39,316 bases of DNA from positions 1 through 39,316 of the forward strand of contig NZ_JACSPP010000034.1 of NCBI RefSeq assembly GCF_014837065.1, given 5' to 3'. The notes beneath the pieces were generated by a model, which saw only the letters and a list, made by a program, of their open reading frames with translations, searched no databases and had not been told where the DNA came from. A program made the translations under genes and the position numbers. Source of the DNA: Phocaeicola intestinalis (GTDB taxonomy: Bacteria; Bacteroidota; Bacteroidia; Bacteroidales; Bacteroidaceae). This document shows, one piece after another, positions 10,222-20,220 of this stretch. Position 1 is the first letter of the stretch; every line of letters begins with the position of its first letter.

Positions 10222-10548
10222 CGTATTTATTTTTAATTAACAGGAAGCAAAATTGCATAAAAAAGTAGACAAGCGGGCAAATATTTAAGAATCTCTATGT
10301 TGGGCTAATGGTAAAAGCGGTTCAGAGGAGGGGTTTGGAGGTGTGAAGACAGTCTGTTGTCAATTCTTGTTGGTCAGGACAGGTGCAAGGCTGGACTGTG
10401 TAATTTGATGCAATCGGTATGTGTATGCTGGTGTGGCTTGTCGGGTGGAGGAAGGTGTATGGATGTCCAGAAATGAGAATGTCTGCATCTGACCAATCAT
10501 TATTCCAGCATATATCAACTGCATGATAAGATGCATTGCAGTCCTTGC

Positions 10549-10596
10549 CCAGTCCCAGTACCAGTAGGACTGCAGTCCTACTGGTACTGGGACTGG
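10549..10596. repeat. Perfect 48-bp palindrome without spacer
   Basis: The two 24-base arms are exact reverse complements and meet at CTGCAG with no loop. The left arm starts CCAGTCCCAGTACC and the right arm ends GGTACTGGGACTGG. The symmetry continues to TTG/CAA outside with one extra C. No T-run follows on either strand, so a standard terminator is unlikely. It lies in a gene-free stretch between nuoA and trkA that I otherwise cannot assign (10222-10771). Confidence 0.9.
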
Positions 10597-10771
10597 CAAC
10601 GCAGTTAACTGTCTTTGCCGGCACAATCTTATCCCGGAAAAGGACAAGCAATGTCCGCTGCCTCCGCCCCATAATTATGCCCACAATGATGGTATAGCAA
10701 TAGGGGAATGCGGGACATCCTCGAAAACAATTCACAAAATAAACCTGGGCAAGATTTAGGAACTGTCTCTT

Positions 10772-10965
10772 AGAAGCTGTTTTGAATTTCTCCAAAAAGT
10801 TTTTCTTGGCTTGATGTATCCGTTTTCGTGTGTGCTTTGGGCGATTTTTTGGTCTTTTTCGCTCCTGTTCTTCGTCAGATAGCCCGCTATCTTCCTCATC
10901 ACAGAAGCGAAAATGCCTCAAAAACTCATCCCAAATCATCGCACGATAAATTCAAAACAGCTTCT
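10772..10965. mobile_element. MITE-like element, copy 1 (194 bp, 18-bp terminal inverted repeats)
   Basis: AGAAGCTGTTTTGAATTT at 10772-10789 is the exact reverse complement of 10948-10965. A diverged copy of the whole unit lies at 27495-27684. The element carries no transposase. The minus strand has a short open frame starting MIWDEFLRHFRF, which could be a remnant of a parent gene. The right terminus ends on the first base of the trkA stop codon. I see no clear target duplication and cannot name the parent IS family. Confidence 0.75.
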
Positions 10966-12305
10966 TAATTGAAGAATTTTTCTAATTTTTTAATCATCAT
11001 GTTCAGGCAGAACACCACAACGTGGTCGTTTTCCTGAATGGTAGTGTTACCTGTTACCAAGATACCTTCTCCGTTTCGTATCAGTCCTCCGATGGTAGCT
11101 CCTTTGGGTAATCCGGCATCTTTTACCTGCGAACGGGTGATGCGTGCTCCTGCCTTGACGGTAAACTCTGCTACATCGGCATTGGCAAAGGTAAGACATT
11201 TCACGTTCGATACGTCTGCATCCAGCATCATCTGGTAAATATGGCTTGCTGCGATGAATTTCTTGTTGATGACACAGCCTATGTCCATGCTTTCAGCCAT
11301 ACTGATGTAGTCTACGTTTTCTACTTGTGCTACGGTTTTGCTCACACCCATCCGTTTGGCTGCAAGGCAGGCAAGGATATTTGTTTCGGCGCTTCCGGTC
11401 AGGGCAACGAATGCTTCAGTGTTTTTGATGCCCTCTTCTGTCAGCAGGTCTAAGTCTCGTCCGTCTCCGTTGATAATCATTACTTTATCGTCTACCAGTT
11501 CGGTCAGGCGATTGCAACGTGCATAGTCGCTTTCGATAATTTTGGTACGCATGTATTCGGGCATGTATTGTACTGTGCGCACGGCGATGCGGCTTCCTCC
11601 CATAATCATCACGTTACGCACGTCGGCATAGTTTTCTTTGCCTGCAATTTTGCGGATATAGGGTATGTATTTTTTTGTGGTGGTAAAATACACAATATCG
11701 TTCAGCAGGATAGAGTCATCACCTCTGGGGATGATGGTTTCATTGCCACGCTTGATGGCAACGATGTGGAATGGAATGTTTTGTCCGCCTAGTTCGTAGA
11801 GGGGAATGTTTAAGATTTCGGCCGTTTCCCGCATCTTGGTTCCGATAAGCACGAGTGCGCCTCCTGCAAACTCCCACCACTGGCGTATCCAGCTCATCTT
11901 GACTGCGTCGACAATGTCTTTTGCTGCCAGCATTTCAGGGTAGATGAGTGAATGTACTCCACGTTTGGCGAAAAATTCCTGGTATTTAGGCAGCAAGTAT
12001 TCGTAATTGTCGATACGGGCTACGGTTTTCTTGGCTCCTAGTCCGGCAGCAAGCATGCAGGCGGTCATGTTCTGGCTCTCGTTGGGAGTGACGGCTATAA
12101 ACAAGTCGGCATTTGCCGTTCCTGCTTCTTTCAGTCCGGATATGGAAGTAGGAGAGATGTTGACCGTCATCAGGTCGAAATTGTTGCCAAGTTTTCCCAG
12201 TCTGTCTTCGTCTTCATCCATGAGGATGATGTCTTGTTTTTCTCCAGCCAGCAGTTTGGCAAGATGGGTGCCTACTGCGCCTGCTCCTGCAATAATGATT
12301 TTCAT
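10965..12305 (-). CDS. trkA: Trk system potassium uptake protein TrkA
   Basis: This is a cytoplasmic NAD-binding regulator that gates a TrkH-type potassium channel, 446 residues. It has the usual duplicated RCK layout: a first Rossmann unit begins [17 protein letters not shown] (GxGxxG), and a second begins near residue 230 ([18 protein letters not shown]). Each is followed by an RCK_C region. The ATG at 12305 overlaps the dxs stop as ATGA. The stop codon touches the end of a MITE-like element. No trkH follows before the nuo operon, although trkH is often a close neighbour in this group. Confidence 0.93.
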   Translation of the reverse strand: MKIIIAGAGAVGTHLAKLLAGEKQDIILMDEDEDRLGKLGNNFDLMTVNISPTSISGLKEAGTANADLFIAVTPNESQNMTACMLAAGLGAKKTVARIDNYEYLLPKYQEFFAKRGVHSLIYPEMLAAKDIVDAVKMSWIRQWWEFAGGALVLIGTKMRETAEILNIPLYELGGQNIPFHIVAIKRGNETIIPRGDDSILLNDIVYFTTTKKYIPYIRKIAGKENYADVRNVMIMGGSRIAVRTVQYMPEYMRTKIIESDYARCNRLTELVDDKVMIINGDGRDLDLLTEEGIKNTEAFVALTGSAETNILACLAAKRMGVSKTVAQVENVDYISMAESMDIGCVINKKFIAASHIYQMMLDADVSNVKCLTFANADVAEFTVKAGARITRSQVKDAGLPKGATIGGLIRNGEGILVTGNTTIQENDHVVVFCLNMMIKKLEKFFN

Positions 12306-14209
12306 ACTTCAAGTAAATGAATAAGTGTGTTATATATCGTTGTCTTGTCTATACCACAGATGGCATGTAAGGATTCTACGGGTCCGTGTGGAATGAAACG
12401 GTCGGGGATGCCCAGTCGTTTGACGACAGGTGTATATCCGTTATCGGACATGAATTCGAGTATGGCACTGCCCATTCCTCCTTTCAGGATGCCGTCTTCT
12501 ACGGTAACGATACGATGGAATCGTTTTCCTATTTCGTGGAGCATGGCTTCGTCTAATGGTTTCAGAAAACGTAAGTCATAATGGGCAATGCTCTTCCCTG
12601 TATGTGCCTCGCTTTCGGTAATAGCCTGTGCGGCATCGTTGCCGATAGGACCGATGGTGATAACGGCAAGGTCGGAACCGTCTTTCAGCTTTCTGCCTTT
12701 TCCTACCTCGATGGCTTCAAACGGACATTCCCAGTCAGTCTGTGTTCCTCTGCCACGTGGATATCGGATAGCGAATGGTCCTTGGTCGGGTAGTTGTGCT
12801 GTGTACATCAGTTTACGTAGCTCGTGCTCGTCGTATGGTGATGCGATGGTCAAGTTAGGAATAGGGCGCAAATAAGCCAAATCGAATATACCGTGATGAG
12901 TCGGTCCGTCTTCTCCTACCAATCCTGCACGGTCTAGGCATAGCACTACGTTCAACCGCTGGATAGCTATGTCGTGAATGATGTTATCGTAGGCACGTTG
13001 CATAAATGATGAGTAGATATTACAGAACGGTTGTAATCCTTCTTTTGCCATTCCTCCTGAAAAAGTTACGGCGTGTCCTTCGGCGATGCCTACGTCAAAA
13101 GCCCGGTCGGGCATGGCTTTCATCAATATGTTCATCGAACATCCGGTAGGCATGGCAGGGGTGACACCGATAATTTTCTTGTTTTGCCTTGCCAGTTCCA
13201 ATAAGGTATTGCCAAATACGTCCTGAAACAGGGGAGGCATTCCGGTAGTGTCAGGAATGATACGTTCACCGGTTTCTTTATTGAATTTTCCGGGAGCGTG
13301 CCAAAGGGTCGCTTCTTTTTCAGCCGGTTTGAACCCTTTGCCTTTAACGGTATGGATATGCAACAGTTTTGGTCCTTTCATGTCCTTTATTTCTTTCAGG
13401 ACTTTGGTCAGTGAAAGCACGTCGTGTCCGTTTACTGGCCCGAAATAGCGGATGTTCATTCCTTCGAAAATATTTTGCTGTTGGGTCAATACCGATTTTA
13501 GGCTGTTGTTGAACCTCAGCAGGCTTTTTTGGCGTTCTTCTGTCAGAATGCCTATTTTACGCAGCTTTTGAGCGATGGCAAAACGCAGACGGTTGTATCC
13601 TTCCGAGGTTTGCAGGTTCAGCAGGTATTGTTTCATGCCTCCTACGCTACGGTCGATGGCCATGTTGTTGTCGTTAAGGATAATCAACAGGTTATTGGGA
13701 GTGGATGAGGCATTGTTCAGTCCTTCGAAAGCCAGTCCGCCACTCATTGACCCGTCTCCGATGATGGCTACTACATGCCGGTCGTCTTCTCCTTTTCGCG
13801 AGGCGGCGACCGCCATTCCTAATGCGGCAGAGATGGAATTGGATGCGTGTCCGCAGGTGAATGTATCGTATTCGCTTTCGGCAGGTGAGGGAAAGGGGCA
13901 CAAACCGTTCAGTTTCCGGTTGGTGCAGAACCGGTCACGGCGTCCGGTCAGAATCTTGTGACCGTATGCCTGATGTCCTACGTCCCATACGATGCGGTCG
14001 TAGGGAGTGTTGAATACGTAATGAAGGGCAACTGTCAATTCAATAACTCCCAAGCTTGAACCGAAATGCCCAGGATTACGGGAAAGTTCGTCAATAATCA
14101 TTTCCCTAAGCTCTTTGCAAACTTCCGGAAGTAAATCGGCTGGAAGATGGCGCAAATCCTTTGGACTATCTATTTTGTTCAACAATTCGTAAGAAGTAGC
14201 TTGTTCCAT
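12302..14209 (-). CDS. dxs: 1-deoxy-D-xylulose-5-phosphate synthase
   Basis: Dxs condenses pyruvate with glyceraldehyde 3-phosphate in a thiamine-diphosphate-dependent reaction, the first step of the MEP isoprenoid pathway and a source for thiamine and pyridoxal. The TPP-binding motif GDGSMSGG followed by LNDNNMAID is visible. The transketolase-type pyrimidine domain ([19 protein letters not shown]) and the C-terminal domain follow. The frame opens five codons earlier at a TTG (14224), but the ATG at 14209 ([10 protein letters not shown]) is more likely, giving 635 residues. Confidence 0.95.
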   Translation of the reverse strand: MEQATSYELLNKIDSPKDLRHLPADLLPEVCKELREMIIDELSRNPGHFGSSLGVIELTVALHYVFNTPYDRIVWDVGHQAYGHKILTGRRDRFCTNRKLNGLCPFPSPAESEYDTFTCGHASNSISAALGMAVAASRKGEDDRHVVAIIGDGSMSGGLAFEGLNNASSTPNNLLIILNDNNMAIDRSVGGMKQYLLNLQTSEGYNRLRFAIAQKLRKIGILTEERQKSLLRFNNSLKSVLTQQQNIFEGMNIRYFGPVNGHDVLSLTKVLKEIKDMKGPKLLHIHTVKGKGFKPAEKEATLWHAPGKFNKETGERIIPDTTGMPPLFQDVFGNTLLELARQNKKIIGVTPAMPTGCSMNILMKAMPDRAFDVGIAEGHAVTFSGGMAKEGLQPFCNIYSSFMQRAYDNIIHDIAIQRLNVVLCLDRAGLVGEDGPTHHGIFDLAYLRPIPNLTIASPYDEHELRKLMYTAQLPDQGPFAIRYPRGRGTQTDWECPFEAIEVGKGRKLKDGSDLAVITIGPIGNDAAQAITESEAHTGKSIAHYDLRFLKPLDEAMLHEIGKRFHRIVTVEDGILKGGMGSAILEFMSDNGYTPVVKRLGIPDRFIPHGPVESLHAICGIDKTTIYNTLIHLLEV

Positions 14210-14235
14210 CTGATTTCTTTTCAATATTAATGGTG

Positions 14236-14243
14236 CAAAAGTA
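14236..14243 (-). promoter_or_regulatory. Possible dxs promoter, -7 box TACTTTTG
   Basis: The minus strand reads TACTTTTG, matching TAnnTTTG, 26 bases before the dxs ATG. No convincing -33 element. On the other strand TACATTTG at 14266-14273 could serve the divergent GSCFA gene. Confidence 0.45.
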
Positions 14244-14301
14244 CAATAAATATGTGTAGAGTGTTTACATTTGTACCAAAAATAACGAATATAGTCTGTT
14301 T

Positions 14302-15291
14302 ATGGAGTTTAGAACAAAAGTGGATTTACCTGTAGGGATGCCTCCAGTCAATCATTCGGATGTGTTGATGTTGTGGGGATCTTGCTTTGCTGAAAATATC
14401 GGGAAGTTGTTTATGGATTATAAATTCAGGTGTGATGTGAACCCGTTTGGTGTGTTATACAATCCAAGTTCGATAGCTGAGGCTATTTCGCAGGTGGATT
14501 GTCCTTTTATATATAATAAGGAAAATCTGAAGGAATATCAGGGTGTTTGGTATAGCTTGATGCATCATAGCAGTTTCTCGTCGCGCAATCCCGAAGAATG
14601 TCTGACTAAAATCAATGCCCGGTTGCTACATGCTAGAGAATGTCTGCATCAGGCACATTGGGTGATGTTCACTTGGGGAACCGCTTGGGTATATGAGTGG
14701 AAAGAAAACGGACAGGTAGTGGGGAACTGTCATAAATTGCCTGGGAATTGTTTTAACCGTCGGTTGTTGGGAGTAGATGAAATCGTAGGGGCTTATTCCT
14801 TGTTGGTGGAGAGGTTGTCAGCGTTGAAGCCTGATTTGCACTTTTTGTTTACAGTGAGTCCTATCCGTCATGTAAAAGATGGTATGCATGGTAATCAAAT
14901 CAGTAAATCTGTGTTGTTGTTGGCCGTGCAAAAACTGATAGACGCCTATCCAGCCCGTTGTTTTTATTTTCCTTCTTATGAAATCATGGTGGATGAATTA
15001 CGTGATTACCGTTTTTATGCTGATGATATGTTGCATCCGTCATTCCAAGCTGTCCATTATATATGGGAATGTTTTGGGCAGACTTTTTTTCCGCCGGCTA
15101 CCCACCGCTTCCTTAAAGATTGGGAAGTGGTGAAAAAAGGACTGGAACATCGTCCGTTTGACCCTGATTCGAAGCAATATCAGCGTTTTTTAAGTCAAAT
15201 ACTGTTAAACATAGAAGCGCTAAAAGAAAAATTCGCGTACTTAGATGTCCAAAATGAAATTAATCTATGTCAAGCTCGATTGAAGAAATAG
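14302..15291 (+). CDS. GSCFA domain protein
   Basis: This 329-residue protein is named for its motif, here LMLWGSCFAENIGKLF near residue 27. The family is related to GDSL/SGNH-type hydrolases, with a glycine-serine near the N-terminus and a conserved ADDMLHPS block (about residues 247-254) resembling the Asp-x-x-His of SGNH enzymes. Its substrate is unknown to me. It overlaps the next gene, murF-alr, by 25 bases, so the two are probably cotranscribed. No signal peptide is seen. Confidence 0.88.
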   Translation: MEFRTKVDLPVGMPPVNHSDVLMLWGSCFAENIGKLFMDYKFRCDVNPFGVLYNPSSIAEAISQVDCPFIYNKENLKEYQGVWYSLMHHSSFSSRNPEECLTKINARLLHARECLHQAHWVMFTWGTAWVYEWKENGQVVGNCHKLPGNCFNRRLLGVDEIVGAYSLLVERLSALKPDLHFLFTVSPIRHVKDGMHGNQISKSVLLLAVQKLIDAYPARCFYFPSYEIMVDELRDYRFYADDMLHPSFQAVHYIWECFGQTFFPPATHRFLKDWEVVKKGLEHRPFDPDSKQYQRFLSQILLNIEALKEKFAYLDVQNEINLCQARLKK

Positions 15292-17738
15292 TTTCCGTAA
15301 TAGGAGCAAATCGTGTCGGAGACCGTCCGGCACAGGTTGATTGGATACTGACTGATAGTCGTTCGTTATGTTTTCCGGAAGAAACATTGTTTTTTGCGCT
15401 GAAGACTAAACGCAATGACGGCCATAAGTATATTGAAGAATTGTATGCACGGGGTGTATATAATTTTGTAGTTACTGAAATTCCGAAAAAGATGCAGGGC
15501 TGTAAAGATATAAACTTTCTGGTCGTGAGTAATGTGCTGAAAGCTTTACAGCGTTTGGCTGCTAAGCATCGTGAGCAATTCGATGTCCCTGTTGTGGGCA
15601 TTACGGGAAGTAATGGGAAAACGGTGGTAAAGGAATGGCTTTACCAGTTGCTAAGCCCGGAACGGAGAATTACACGTTCGCCGCGCAGTTATAATTCTCA
15701 GATCGGTGTTCCTTTGTCGGTTTGGATGATGGATTCACATACGGAACTGGGTATTTTCGAAGCCGGTATTTCTGAAATGGGGGAAATGGAAGCCTTAGAG
15801 CCTATTATCCGTCCCACTATCGGTGTGTTGACTAATATAGGTGGTGCTCATCAGGAGAATTTTACTTCTTTGCAGGAGAAATGTATGGAGAAATTGCTCT
15901 TGTTTAAGGATTGTGATGTAATTATTTATAATGGCGATAATGAACTGATAAGCAGTTGTGTGGCGAAATCGTTGTTCGCAGCGCGTGAAATTGCCTGGTC
16001 AATGAAAGATGTGGAACGCCCTCTTTTTGTCGAGAAAATAGAAAAAGATGCTACGGGTACGACTGTGAAATATAGGTATTTGGGATTTTTTAAAGAATAC
16101 CGTATTCCGTATATTGATGATGCTTCCATTGAAAATTCACTGAATTGCCTGGCGGTAGCTTTATATCTGATGGTCTCGCCTGAGACAATAGCCGAACGGA
16201 TGGCTTGTCTGGAACCGGTAGCTATGCGGCTGGAAGTGAAAGAGGGTAAAAACGGCTGTGTGTTGATAAATGATAGTTATAATTCAGATTTTGCTTCGTT
16301 AGACATAGCACTTGATTTTATGGCAAGGCGGTCTGAAGGTAAAATGCGCCGTCGTACATTGATTCTGTCGGACATTCTGGAGACTGGGCAGCCGGGAAAA
16401 TTGCTTTATCGCCAAGTCGCAGACTTGGTTCATAGTAGAGGAGTAGACCGGTTAATAGGAGTGGGCGAAGAGATTTCGGCTGCTTCGGCTCGTTTCGAAG
16501 TGAAGGATAAACAATTTTTCCAGACAACGAAAGAACTGATAGCTTCCGGTGTGCTTGCTTCGTTACGGGGCGATGTCGTCCTGGTGAAGGGGGCACGAGC
16601 TTTTCATTTTGATGAGGTGACGGATTTGTTGGAGTTGAAAGTACACGAAACAATTCTGGAAATAAACCTGAATGCTTTGGTCGATAATTTGAATTATTAC
16701 CGCAATAAACTGAAACCTGAGACCAAATTGATGTGTATGGTCAAGGCATCGGCATACGGGGCTGGTCCGTTTGAAGTGGCAAAGACTTTGGAAGAACACC
16801 GGGTTGATTACCTGGCTGTGGCTGTGGCAGATGAAGGAGCTGATTTGCGGAAGGCAGGCATTACTTGCCCTATCATAATCATGAATCCTGAAGTGACGGC
16901 ATTTAAGACAATGTTTGCCTATCGCCTTGAACCGAATATTTATGGCTTTCGCATTTTGGAAGATCTGATTAAAGCTGCCGAACGGGAAGGAGTGTCTAAT
17001 TTCCCTATCCATATTAAAATTGATACGGGCATGCACCGCTTAGGGTTCGATCCGTATAACGATATGAAACCGTTGGTTGAACGTTTGAATCGTCAGTCGG
17101 CAGTAATACCACGTTCGGTCTTTTCACATCTGGTGGGAAGTGATTCTTCTCGTTTCGATGCTTTTACACGAAAGCAGATTGAAACGTTTGAAGCCGCTTC
17201 GGCCGAATTGCAGGCCGGATTTACGCATAAGATTTTACGTCATATTTGTAATACGGCGGGTATCGAACGCTATCCGGGAGCACAATTTGATATGGTACGG
17301 TTGGGTATAGGATTGTATGGGATTGATCCTTATACCAATCGTGTCTTGCATAACGTAAGTACGCTGAAAACTACAATTTTGCAAATTCATAATGTATCAG
17401 CAGATGAAACTATTGGCTATAGCCGGAAGGGAGTGTTGCACCGTGACTCACGCATTGCCACTGTTCCTATAGGATATGCTGATGGATTGAATCGGCATTT
17501 GGGGAACGGTAATGCCTACTGTTTGGTGAATGGACAGAAAGCCCCGTATATAGGCAATATCTGCATGGATGTGTGTATGATTGATGTGACAGGTATAGAC
17601 TGTAAGGAAGGGGATAAGGTGGTTGTCTTTGGAGATGACCTGCCCGTGACGGTGTTGTCGAATGCTCTTGATACGATACCTTACGAGATTTTGACCAATG
17701 TTTCGAATCGCGTAAAACGGGTATATTTTCAAGATTGA
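15267..17738 (+). CDS. murF-alr: Bifunctional UDP-MurNAc-tripeptide:D-Ala-D-Ala ligase / alanine racemase (MurF-Alr fusion)
   Basis: Two enzymes of peptidoglycan precursor synthesis are fused in 823 residues. The N-terminal half (about 1-450) is a Mur ligase with the ATP loop GITGSNGKTVVKEW, and adds D-Ala-D-Ala to the UDP-MurNAc tripeptide. The C-terminal half (about 460-823) is a PLP-dependent alanine racemase. MVKASAYGAG holds the PLP lysine (about residue 491), the second catalytic tyrosine is in ETIGYSRKG, and GNICMDVCMIDVT is a further match. The fusion is known in Bacteroidetes and couples supply of D-Ala to its use. Confidence 0.94.
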   Translation: MSSSIEEIVSVIGANRVGDRPAQVDWILTDSRSLCFPEETLFFALKTKRNDGHKYIEELYARGVYNFVVTEIPKKMQGCKDINFLVVSNVLKALQRLAAKHREQFDVPVVGITGSNGKTVVKEWLYQLLSPERRITRSPRSYNSQIGVPLSVWMMDSHTELGIFEAGISEMGEMEALEPIIRPTIGVLTNIGGAHQENFTSLQEKCMEKLLLFKDCDVIIYNGDNELISSCVAKSLFAAREIAWSMKDVERPLFVEKIEKDATGTTVKYRYLGFFKEYRIPYIDDASIENSLNCLAVALYLMVSPETIAERMACLEPVAMRLEVKEGKNGCVLINDSYNSDFASLDIALDFMARRSEGKMRRRTLILSDILETGQPGKLLYRQVADLVHSRGVDRLIGVGEEISAASARFEVKDKQFFQTTKELIASGVLASLRGDVVLVKGARAFHFDEVTDLLELKVHETILEINLNALVDNLNYYRNKLKPETKLMCMVKASAYGAGPFEVAKTLEEHRVDYLAVAVADEGADLRKAGITCPIIIMNPEVTAFKTMFAYRLEPNIYGFRILEDLIKAAEREGVSNFPIHIKIDTGMHRLGFDPYNDMKPLVERLNRQSAVIPRSVFSHLVGSDSSRFDAFTRKQIETFEAASAELQAGFTHKILRHICNTAGIERYPGAQFDMVRLGIGLYGIDPYTNRVLHNVSTLKTTILQIHNVSADETIGYSRKGVLHRDSRIATVPIGYADGLNRHLGNGNAYCLVNGQKAPYIGNICMDVCMIDVTGIDCKEGDKVVVFGDDLPVTVLSNALDTIPYEILTNVSNRVKRVYFQD

Positions 17739-17901
17739 AAAGTTGTTTAGTCGTATTTTATGGCAAAATATGAGGCGATTTTTAGCGAGAATGTAGTAAA
17801 AGAGGGGGATATTCAAATAAAATTTAAAATTTAAGCCAAAATAACGGCATTTGATTTTGATATGTCATGAATTTCTTTTTTCTTTGTAGCTGTAAAAAAC
17901 A

Positions 17902-17932
17902 TTTGGGGCAATAAGCCTGCCTGATATCTTTG
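17902..17932 (+). promoter_or_regulatory. Promoter of the exbB-tonB operon (TTTG-N19-TATCTTTG)
   Basis: TTTG at 17902-17905 and TATCTTTG at 17925-17932 are separated by 19 bases, a full match to the Bacteroidetes primary sigma consensus. The start site should be near 17939, leaving about 90 bases of AT-rich leader before exbB. The 288-base gap from 17739 holds nothing else that I can assign. Confidence 0.82.
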
Positions 17933-18026
17933 TTAACGTAAACTAAGAAGACGGTGCAAGTGTGTTGTCCCAGTAAGAAGACCGATATTCAATTAAATTT
18001 CTAATTAATATTAAAAGAGTAATTTT

Positions 18027-18839
18027 ATGGAAACTACTAAAAAACAAAAACAAGGATTTAAGGGAATTGAAGCTGCTGGTTTAGTTATTATCGCATGCTT
18101 TATTGTTGCATTGTGTATTTACAAGTTCGTGTTGGGCGATCCGTCTAACTTCATGAACGATGACCCGAACAACCACCCGCTGCCGGGTAACATGTTGGGT
18201 ACTATCTACAAAGGTGGTGTTGTCGTACCGGTTATCCAGACTTTATTGTTGACTGTGTTGGCATTGAGCGTTGAGCGTTATTTCACTATCCGTGCTGCTT
18301 TTGGCCGTGGTAAATTGGTTAAATTCGTTGCTCAGATTAAAGATGCTCTGGCAAAGAATGATATGGAAGCTGCTCAGGCATTGTGCGACAAGCAACGCGG
18401 TTCTGTAGCAAATGTAGTAGGTGCAACTTTGCAGACTTATCGTGAGATGGAACAAAATGCTGAATTGGATAAAGACCAGAAGGTATTGGCTATCCAAAAA
18501 TCATTGGAAGAAGCTACTGCATTGGAAATGCCGATGTTGCAGCAGAACTTGCCGATTATCGGTACGATTACTACATTGGGTACATTGATGGGATTGCTCG
18601 GTACAGTTATCGGTATGATCCGTTCATTTGCCGCTCTGTCTGCTGGTGGTGGTACTGACTCAGTTGCGTTGTCAACCGGTATTTCTGAAGCCTTGATCAA
18701 CACTGCATTCGGTATCTTGACTGGTGCGTTGGCAGTTATTTCTTACAACTACTTTACTAACAAGATTGATAAACTGACTTACAGCCTTGACGAAGTAGGC
18801 TTCTCTATCGTACAGACATTCAACGCTACCCATAAATAA
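18027..18839 (+). CDS. exbB: MotA/TolQ/ExbB proton channel family protein
   Basis: This inner-membrane channel subunit uses the proton motive force to drive TonB, 270 residues. Membrane segments are near residues 15-35 and 70-95, and two close together in the C-terminal third. The core IIGTITTLGTLMGLLGTVIGMI is the MotA/TolQ/ExbB signature, and ISEALINTAFGILTGALAVISYNYF forms the last helix. Next come two ExbD-type genes and tonB, so it belongs to a TonB energising complex for outer-membrane transporters. Confidence 0.92.
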   Translation: METTKKQKQGFKGIEAAGLVIIACFIVALCIYKFVLGDPSNFMNDDPNNHPLPGNMLGTIYKGGVVVPVIQTLLLTVLALSVERYFTIRAAFGRGKLVKFVAQIKDALAKNDMEAAQALCDKQRGSVANVVGATLQTYREMEQNAELDKDQKVLAIQKSLEEATALEMPMLQQNLPIIGTITTLGTLMGLLGTVIGMIRSFAALSAGGGTDSVALSTGISEALINTAFGILTGALAVISYNYFTNKIDKLTYSLDEVGFSIVQTFNATHK

Positions 18840-18910
18840 ACAAGAGACACTTATTGGTCTTTTGTGTAAGACGGAAAACGTTATAACTAATTTTTAATAA
18901 ATAGTTAATT

Positions 18911-19516
18911 ATGGGTAAAGTTCAAATAAAAAAGAAGTCCATGTTTATCGACATGACTGCCATGAGTGACGTGACCGTGTTGCTGCTTACTTTCTTTATG
19001 TTGACAGGTAACTTCATTAAGAAAGAGCCGGTACAGGTCGTTACTCCGGGTTCGGTTTCCGAAATCAAGATTCCGGAAACGAACATTCTGCAGATTCTTG
19101 TCGAACCGAGTGGCAAGATTTTTATGAGTCTTGACAAACAGCAGGATATGGCAGCTACATTGGAAGCCGTAGGAAAAGAATATGGTCTGAGTTTCACTCC
19201 GGAAGAAGTGAAAAAGTTCTCGGTATTCCAAACGTTCGGCGTTCCAATGAAGAATATGAAGCAGTTCCTCGCACTTCCAGGCGAAGAGCAGGACAAGATA
19301 TTGAAGGATTACGGAATTCCTTGTGACAGTGTGGACAACCAATTTAAGGCTTGGATACGTAATGCACGTGCAACAAACCGCGACTTGCGTATTGCTATCA
19401 AGGCCGACCAAAGTACTCCTTATTCTGTCATTAAGAACGTGATGAGTTCTCTTCAAGATTTGAAGGAAAACAGATACAATCTGATTACTTCATTGAAACA
19501 AGTGTCTGACGAATAA
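18911..19516 (+). CDS. exbD: ExbD-type biopolymer transport protein (first copy)
   Basis: This is a single-span ExbD/TolR-type partner of ExbB, 201 residues. The N-terminal membrane helix with the proton-carrying aspartate is seen in MFIDMTAMSDVTVLLLTFFML (about residues 12-32). The periplasmic part is longer than in E. coli ExbD and includes an insert around residues 75-135. The ending KADQSTPYSVIKNVMSSLQD matches the ExbD C-terminal domain. A second, different ExbD follows 18 bases on. Confidence 0.9.
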   Translation: MGKVQIKKKSMFIDMTAMSDVTVLLLTFFMLTGNFIKKEPVQVVTPGSVSEIKIPETNILQILVEPSGKIFMSLDKQQDMAATLEAVGKEYGLSFTPEEVKKFSVFQTFGVPMKNMKQFLALPGEEQDKILKDYGIPCDSVDNQFKAWIRNARATNRDLRIAIKADQSTPYSVIKNVMSSLQDLKENRYNLITSLKQVSDE

Positions 19517-19534
19517 AAAAGGAGAATTTTAAAT

Positions 19535-20191
19535 ATGGCTGAAATACAAGATAATGGTGGAGGCAAAAAAGGTAAAGGATCAAAGCAGAAAAAAATGGCT
19601 GTTCGCGTCGACTTCACGCCGATGGTGGATATGAACATGCTTTTGATTACTTTCTTTATGCTCTGTACCTCGTTGAGCAAACCTCAGACGATGGAAATTA
19701 GTATGCCGACCAATGATGAGAATATTACTGAAGACCAGCAGAATAAAGTAAAGGCTTCGCAAGCTCTTACAATGCTGTTGGATGCAGATAATAAGCTCTA
19801 TTATTATGAAGGCGAACCTAATTACGAGGATTATACTTCTTTGAAAGAAACCGATTATACTGCCAATGGTATCCGTAAAGTATTGCTCCGCAAGAACTAC
19901 GAAGCCGTGAAGAAAGTAGAAGAGTTGAAGCAGAAGAAGGCTAATCTGGAAATTACGGAAGACGAGTACAAAAAGCAGGTATCGGAAGTAAAGGCTGCCA
20001 AAAATACACCGACTGTGATTATTAAGGCAACCGATAAATCTACTTACAAGAACCTGATTGACGCGTTGGATGAAATGCAGATTTGCAGTATCGGTAAATA
20101 TGTGATTGTTGACATTACGGAAGGAGATCAGTTCCTGATCGACAATTATAATTCCAAGGGTCAGTTGACCAGAGATGCAGCAGCTAGTTGA
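19535..20191 (+). CDS. exbD: ExbD-type biopolymer transport protein (second copy)
   Basis: This second ExbD/TolR protein has 218 residues. A lysine-rich cytoplasmic tail (residues 1-25) precedes the membrane helix VDFTPMVDMNMLLITFFML, which keeps the conserved aspartate. The periplasmic region holds a charged, probably coiled stretch (about residues 118-150, rich in KVEELKQKK). The ending ATDKSTYKNLIDALDEMQI matches the ExbD fold. Paired non-identical ExbDs are common in Bacteroidetes TonB clusters. Confidence 0.9.
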   Translation: MAEIQDNGGGKKGKGSKQKKMAVRVDFTPMVDMNMLLITFFMLCTSLSKPQTMEISMPTNDENITEDQQNKVKASQALTMLLDADNKLYYYEGEPNYEDYTSLKETDYTANGIRKVLLRKNYEAVKKVEELKQKKANLEITEDEYKKQVSEVKAAKNTPTVIIKATDKSTYKNLIDALDEMQICSIGKYVIVDITEGDQFLIDNYNSKGQLTRDAAAS

Positions 20192-20220
20192 AATGTGTAA
20201 CACCTTAAAAAGAAAAGAAT

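Noticed and set aside
10549..10596. Palindrome as Rho-independent terminator
   Set aside because: No T-run follows on either strand and there is no loop.
10322..10939. 205-codon minus-strand open frame with MIWDEFLRHFRF start
   Set aside because: It runs from the MITE-like element through the 48-bp palindrome into low-complexity sequence, shows no domain, and its second copy is frame-broken. Only the first 60 codons might be a relic.
14209..14224. TTG start for dxs at 14224
   Set aside because: The ATG five codons later fits the usual start better.
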